Positions 34,233 through 37,282 of a stretch of 37,282 nucleotides of DNA are shown here, one piece after another (position 1 is the stretch's first letter; each line of letters opens with the position of its first letter). Made by a program: the position numbers and the translations under genes. The stretch comes from an uncultured Bacteroidia bacterium (lineage in GTDB: Bacteria > Bacteroidota > Bacteroidia > J057 > CALLMJ01), in NCBI GenBank assembly GCA_938005475.1, contig CALLNY010000047.1, positions 1 through 37,282 on the forward strand, written 5' to 3'. The notes beneath the pieces were generated by a model that had not been told where the DNA came from, searched no databases, and worked only from the letters and a program-made list of their open reading frames with translations.

Positions 34233-35669
34233 TTATTCATCTATTGATTCTAGAATGTCTAAAATCATTTCTTCAATATCTTTTTGATTATTCAACTGGG
34301 CAATCATACCATACATAGGTGCTGTTTTTTTGGGTAATCCATTACCACCCGCTAATTTCGTTACATTCTCCGTTATTTTACTTACCACTCTTTCAGGTAG
34401 TATCTTAACCGCCGTTTTAGTTACATTTTTGACTACTGAGTTCGTTAAATGAGCCATTTTAAATTGTTTAGATTTTTTCACAGCTTCTTTAAGGTCTTGT
34501 ATAAAATCCTGTACGTAGTCTTTATGAATGTGATTAACAGTCAAATGTAAACTAGGAGGATTTTGTTGCCTATCAATTAACCAACCTTTCTCAGAAAGTT
34601 CATCTGCAACTTCATAAATATCTACTTTATCACTAGTAAAAGCAAACACGGTAGTGATAGGATTACCGATAATTTTCAGTTCAGGGATTTCTTGGATAGC
34701 TTGAATGAATTTACGAGTAGTTTCCACAACGGTTTTTACAATTTCTTTATAACCTTCTATTCCAATGTAGTTCATTAGTGCCCAAGCGGCGGCTATATTA
34801 CCCCCTGAACGTGTGCCTAATATACCAGAAGAACCATAAAGCCCCCCATTCCAGCCCCCATAAACAAAATATTGATAACGTTTGAGCTGTTTATTTTTAT
34901 ATAGAACCACGGATGCTCCTTTAGAAACATAACCGTATTTATGTAAGTCCACCGACATAGAACTGACACCTTCCAAACGAAAATCAAATTCAGGAACTTC
35001 GTAACCGAGCATTTCCATAAACGGTAAAATCATACCTCCAACACAAGCATCTACATGTAACCATAAATTTTTCTCCATAGCAAACTCAGCGAGTTTTTGA
35101 ATGGGGTCAATCATACCATGAGGATAGGAAGGAGCTGATCCTACTAACATGACCGTATTAGAATTTACTAATGCTTTTAATTTATCAACATCTACTTGAT
35201 AATGTTCATTTAAAGGAGCATGAATAACCTTAATCCCAAAATAATGCCCTGCTTTGTCAAATGCAGGGTGAGCAGATAATGGTATGACCATCTCCGGAAC
35301 AATTCTCGGATTTTTTTTCAGCGCATAATCCCTTGCCGATTTTACTGCTAACAAAATACTTTCTGTACCACCTGATGTGAAACTTCCTTTTAAAATATCA
35401 GGGTCCCCCATCAAAGAAGCCACAGTATAAACTATATCTTTCTCCATTTTTTTTAGGCTTTTGAAAGCCCCAGGGTTGAGAGCATTCTCAATCATAAACA
35501 TTTTGTAGGCTTGTGCAGAAAGTTCTTGTGCTTCTTCTCCTAAATAATATACCATACTGAAAGCCCTACCCCGCTTCCAGTCTAAATCCTGCTTCTTCAA
35601 AATATTAAGTTCCCTTAAAACTTCTTCCTGACTTCTTTTATTTTGAAATATTCTCTTGTCTTCTTTCAT
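34233..35669 (-). CDS. PLP-dependent sphingosine-1-phosphate lyase-like enzyme
   Basis: A 478-residue group II PLP decarboxylase-type enzyme. The PLP lysine is K244 in SMSVDLHKYGYVSKGASVVL, D207 in WLHVDACVGG contacts the pyridine nitrogen, H134 in PLSAHPAFDKAGHYFG stacks on the ring, and SGGTESILLAVKSAR binds phosphate. The words HPAFDKA, DLHKYGYVSKG and GTRSGG are closest to sphingosine-1-phosphate lyases rather than to glutamate or tyrosine decarboxylases. S1P lyase cleaves a sphingoid-base phosphate to a fatty aldehyde and phosphoethanolamine; this phylum makes sphingolipids, so substrate is plausible. The N-terminal membrane helix of eukaryotic forms is absent. The last 100 residues contain an amphipathic Val/Lys/Thr-rich stretch (VVKNVTKTAVKILPERVVSK) that may bind membranes. 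Confidence 0.85.
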   Translation of the reverse strand: MKEDKRIFQNKRSQEEVLRELNILKKQDLDWKRGRAFSMVYYLGEEAQELSAQAYKMFMIENALNPGAFKSLKKMEKDIVYTVASLMGDPDILKGSFTSGGTESILLAVKSARDYALKKNPRIVPEMVIPLSAHPAFDKAGHYFGIKVIHAPLNEHYQVDVDKLKALVNSNTVMLVGSAPSYPHGMIDPIQKLAEFAMEKNLWLHVDACVGGMILPFMEMLGYEVPEFDFRLEGVSSMSVDLHKYGYVSKGASVVLYKNKQLKRYQYFVYGGWNGGLYGSSGILGTRSGGNIAAAWALMNYIGIEGYKEIVKTVVETTRKFIQAIQEIPELKIIGNPITTVFAFTSDKVDIYEVADELSEKGWLIDRQQNPPSLHLTVNHIHKDYVQDFIQDLKEAVKKSKQFKMAHLTNSVVKNVTKTAVKILPERVVSKITENVTKLAGGNGLPKKTAPMYGMIAQLNNQKDIEEMILDILESIDE

Positions 35670-35686
35670 GCTTTGATATTTAACAG

Positions 35687-35716
35687 CAAAATTACAAATA
35701 AGCCTAAACTACGCAA
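35687..35716 (-). promoter_or_regulatory. promoter of the S1P-lyase-like gene
   Basis: The minus strand has TTG (35716-35714) and TAATTTTG (35694-35687) 19 bases apart, a full match to the consensus. The ATG at 35669 is 17 bases downstream. Confidence 0.7.
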
Positions 35717-35881
35717 TAAGGATGGTTATTTTCTAATGCCTAGCGTTGGAGATTTCCAATCAAAATAGTTTGATATTTGCAAAACAATTAGTTTCTTTAC
35801 AAAAGAATTAGTTTTTGATTGTACCGTTTTACACACAAAAAATTATATTGTCTCATGGAACTTTTTTATTTTATATTTTTT

Positions 35882-35889
35882 TATATTTG
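35882..35889 (+). promoter_or_regulatory. -7 promoter element of the CKGKC-motif gene
   Basis: TATATTTG is a perfect TAnnTTTG, 10 bases before the ATG at 35900. It excludes the earlier in-frame start codons upstream of 35882. No -33 TTG is visible. Confidence 0.5.
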
Positions 35890-35899
35890 CAGTCGTAAA

Positions 35900-36283
35900 A
35901 TGAAAAAAGTATTTCCAATACTTTTATTTACCATATTTACCATTCAAAGCACAAGTACGCTTTGGATATTCACTGCTTTTTATTTACAACAGAATTATAT
36001 AGCTAAAAACTTATGCATCAATCGTTTTAATCAAAAATCAACTTGTAAAGGAAAATGTCATTTAAAAAAACAGTTTCAAGCAAAAGAAAAACAGGAACAA
36101 AAATTTCCCGAACTTAAAACACAAAAAGAATTTGAACTTTTTTTTCAACCATATTCCGATATCATTATATTTTGTAAAAACTTTGAAATTCAAGAGAAAT
36201 TGAACATTCCTTATTGTAATTTTTATACCTCTGAACTCGTGCGATCTATTTTTCATCCTCCGAAACATACCTGTCTTGGTTAA
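35900..36283 (+). CDS. small membrane protein with CKGKC motif, function unknown
   Basis: A 127-residue protein. Residues 4-30 form a hydrophobic N-terminal helix (signal anchor or uncleaved signal). Then come YIAKNLCINRFN (C39) and CKGKCHLKKQF (C49 and C53), a Lys/Glu/Gln-rich helical segment, and a C-terminal RSIFHPPKHTC with HPP at 119-121. I associate this pattern, C-x(9)-C-x-G-K-C-[HY]-L-x-K and a final HPP, with small Bacteroidota proteins often encoded next to TonB-dependent receptors for copper or other metals; none is seen here. The Cys and His residues could bind a metal, but this is inference. The frame is open to a TTG at 35819; the ATG at 35900 is chosen because of the promoter box just before it. 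Confidence 0.7.
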   Translation: MKKVFPILLFTIFTIQSTSTLWIFTAFYLQQNYIAKNLCINRFNQKSTCKGKCHLKKQFQAKEKQEQKFPELKTQKEFELFFQPYSDIIIFCKNFEIQEKLNIPYCNFYTSELVRSIFHPPKHTCLG

Positions 36284-36403
36284 TAAAGTTTACTTTTTAT
36301 AGCGGGCTATAAGTTTAAGTAAGCCTTACTAAGGGCTTAATTACAAAATTGAGATAGGTATTTTATCAAATTACATTTATTTAAATATCAAACAAAAAAC
36401 ACA

Positions 36404-37273
36404 ATGATACAAACAAGAGAAATTGTAGTTTGTGACATGGCTTTGTTTGGTAGTGAATTAAGGCATTTTTACCTACGTACTTTAACAGGATTATTAGAAC
36501 AATTCCCGATTTTAGAATTTCCACATAAACAATCATTCTATACTTTGTTTATAGTGGAGGAAGCTGAAGGGGAAGTTATAATTGATAACCAGAAAATAAG
36601 ATTAGATGCGCCCCAAGTCATTATCATAAAGCCACGTTGTATAAACAGCATAAACATTAATCGTAAAGCCAAAGGAAAAATGATTTGCTTTACAGAAGAT
36701 TTTTTCTCCTTACGTTACAACAATAATACGTTGCATCAGTTTTCTTTTTTACAAAATGATGCAAAACCCTATACGCGTTTGAATAATGAAGGAAAAAATC
36801 GTTGGAGAGTCTTAATCCAACTTCTCTCTGAAGAATATAATTCCAAAAAAAGAGAGACACAGAACGTTCTTCGCTCCTACCTTAACATTATATTATTTGA
36901 GTTAGAAAGGCTATATAATCCTATCGGACTCATAAAATCCCACAACTTAAAACATGAAAAAATTCATGAATTTGAACGACTAATTGAAGAATTCTTCCCT
37001 ATCAAAAAACTCCCTTCTGAATATGCGGAGATGCTGAATATCAGTCCTAATTATTTAAACAAAATTTGTAAAGAGGAAACAGGATGCACGGCAGGAGACT
37101 TAATCAGAAAGCGAATTATCATTGAAGCCCAAAGGTTATTACATTACACTAACTATTCTATTAAGGAAATAGCCGATAAATTGGGCTTTGAAAACACGTC
37201 GTACTTTGTTACGTTTTTTAAAAAACAAACGGAAATAACACCTGAACAATTTAGAAAAAATCAATTTAATTAA
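36404..37273 (+). CDS. AraC-family transcriptional regulator
   Basis: A 289-residue DNA-binding regulator. The C-terminal 100 residues form the double helix-turn-helix of the AraC/XylS family: LPSEYAEMLNISPNYLNKIC as the first and YSIKEIADKLGFENTSYFVT followed by FFKKQTEITPEQFRK as the second, the usual signature. The N-terminal half is a cupin-like sensing domain (HKQSFYTLFIVEEAEGEV, APQVIIIKPRCI). Ligand and targets are unknown. Bacteroidota regulators of this type commonly control an adjacent transporter or efflux gene, which may lie beyond the window end, nine bases after the stop. No TAnnTTTG box was found in the 120-base gap upstream; that gap holds two small inverted repeats (TATAG/CTATA near 36298 and TAAGCC/GGCTTA near 36319). 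Confidence 0.9.
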   Translation: MIQTREIVVCDMALFGSELRHFYLRTLTGLLEQFPILEFPHKQSFYTLFIVEEAEGEVIIDNQKIRLDAPQVIIIKPRCINSININRKAKGKMICFTEDFFSLRYNNNTLHQFSFLQNDAKPYTRLNNEGKNRWRVLIQLLSEEYNSKKRETQNVLRSYLNIILFELERLYNPIGLIKSHNLKHEKIHEFERLIEEFFPIKKLPSEYAEMLNISPNYLNKICKEETGCTAGDLIRKRIIIEAQRLLHYTNYSIKEIADKLGFENTSYFVTFFKKQTEITPEQFRKNQFN

Positions 37274-37282
37274 AAATTTATA

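Noticed and set aside
35819-35899. Longer start of the CKGKC-motif protein
   Set aside because: A perfect -7 box at 35882-35889 is inside this stretch, so it is most likely untranslated.

Overview
The window looks like a chromosomal segment of an AT-rich Bacteroidota, probably of the Cytophagales type; the order is inference. Four signs point there. (1) Many genes are preceded by the phylum's promoter motif TAnnTTTG (-7), several with TTG or TTTG about 18-20 bases upstream, and Shine-Dalgarno sequences are mostly absent. (2) One secreted protein ends in a type IX secretion sorting tail. (3) There is a LytTR-type response regulator and a sphingosine-1-phosphate-lyase-like enzyme. (4) Several small families are ones I associate with this phylum.

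Layout. 1-847: 3' part of an Rpn/PD-(D/E)XK nuclease-like gene. 886-4897 (minus): a LytTR response regulator, then a secreted beta-propeller/amidohydrolase. 5106-11564 (plus): a complete tryptophan operon, trpL-E-G-D-C-F-B-A, with tight or overlapping junctions. Its leader encodes a 26-residue peptide with three consecutive Trp codons, followed by mutually exclusive antiterminator and terminator stems, so it looks like a ribosome-mediated attenuator. 11551-13817 (minus): a GroES-like protein and an orphan nuoL. 14161-17450 (minus): a helical-repeat protein of unknown function, GDP-L-fucose synthase, and a secreted TPR protein with its own promoter and terminator. 17590-19682 (plus): 4-hydroxyphenylpyruvate dioxygenase plus an isopenicillin-N-synthase-like oxygenase, closed by a strong terminator.

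19813-29942 (minus) is a four-gene signalling operon. It encodes a giant membrane protein with GAF and about nine PAS domains but no output domain, a stand-alone CheR methyltransferase, a stand-alone CheB methylesterase without receiver domain, and a membrane HAMP-GAF-PAS-PAS-SpoIIE phosphatase. No chemoreceptor or CheA is present. I suggest that CheR and CheB may methylate the PAS array, with the phosphatase as the output; this is the least conventional assembly in the window.

30075-37273 holds a secreted M16-like protein lacking the zinc motif, a family 4-like glycosyltransferase, a cysteine-rich GDCCVxC-type protein, a T9SS-tail protein, a PmtA-like methyltransferase converging on an S1P-lyase-like enzyme, a small CKGKC-motif membrane protein, and an AraC-type regulator. 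I saw no rRNA, tRNA, CRISPR array or insertion sequence. All names come from reading motifs by eye; no database search or folding program was run.
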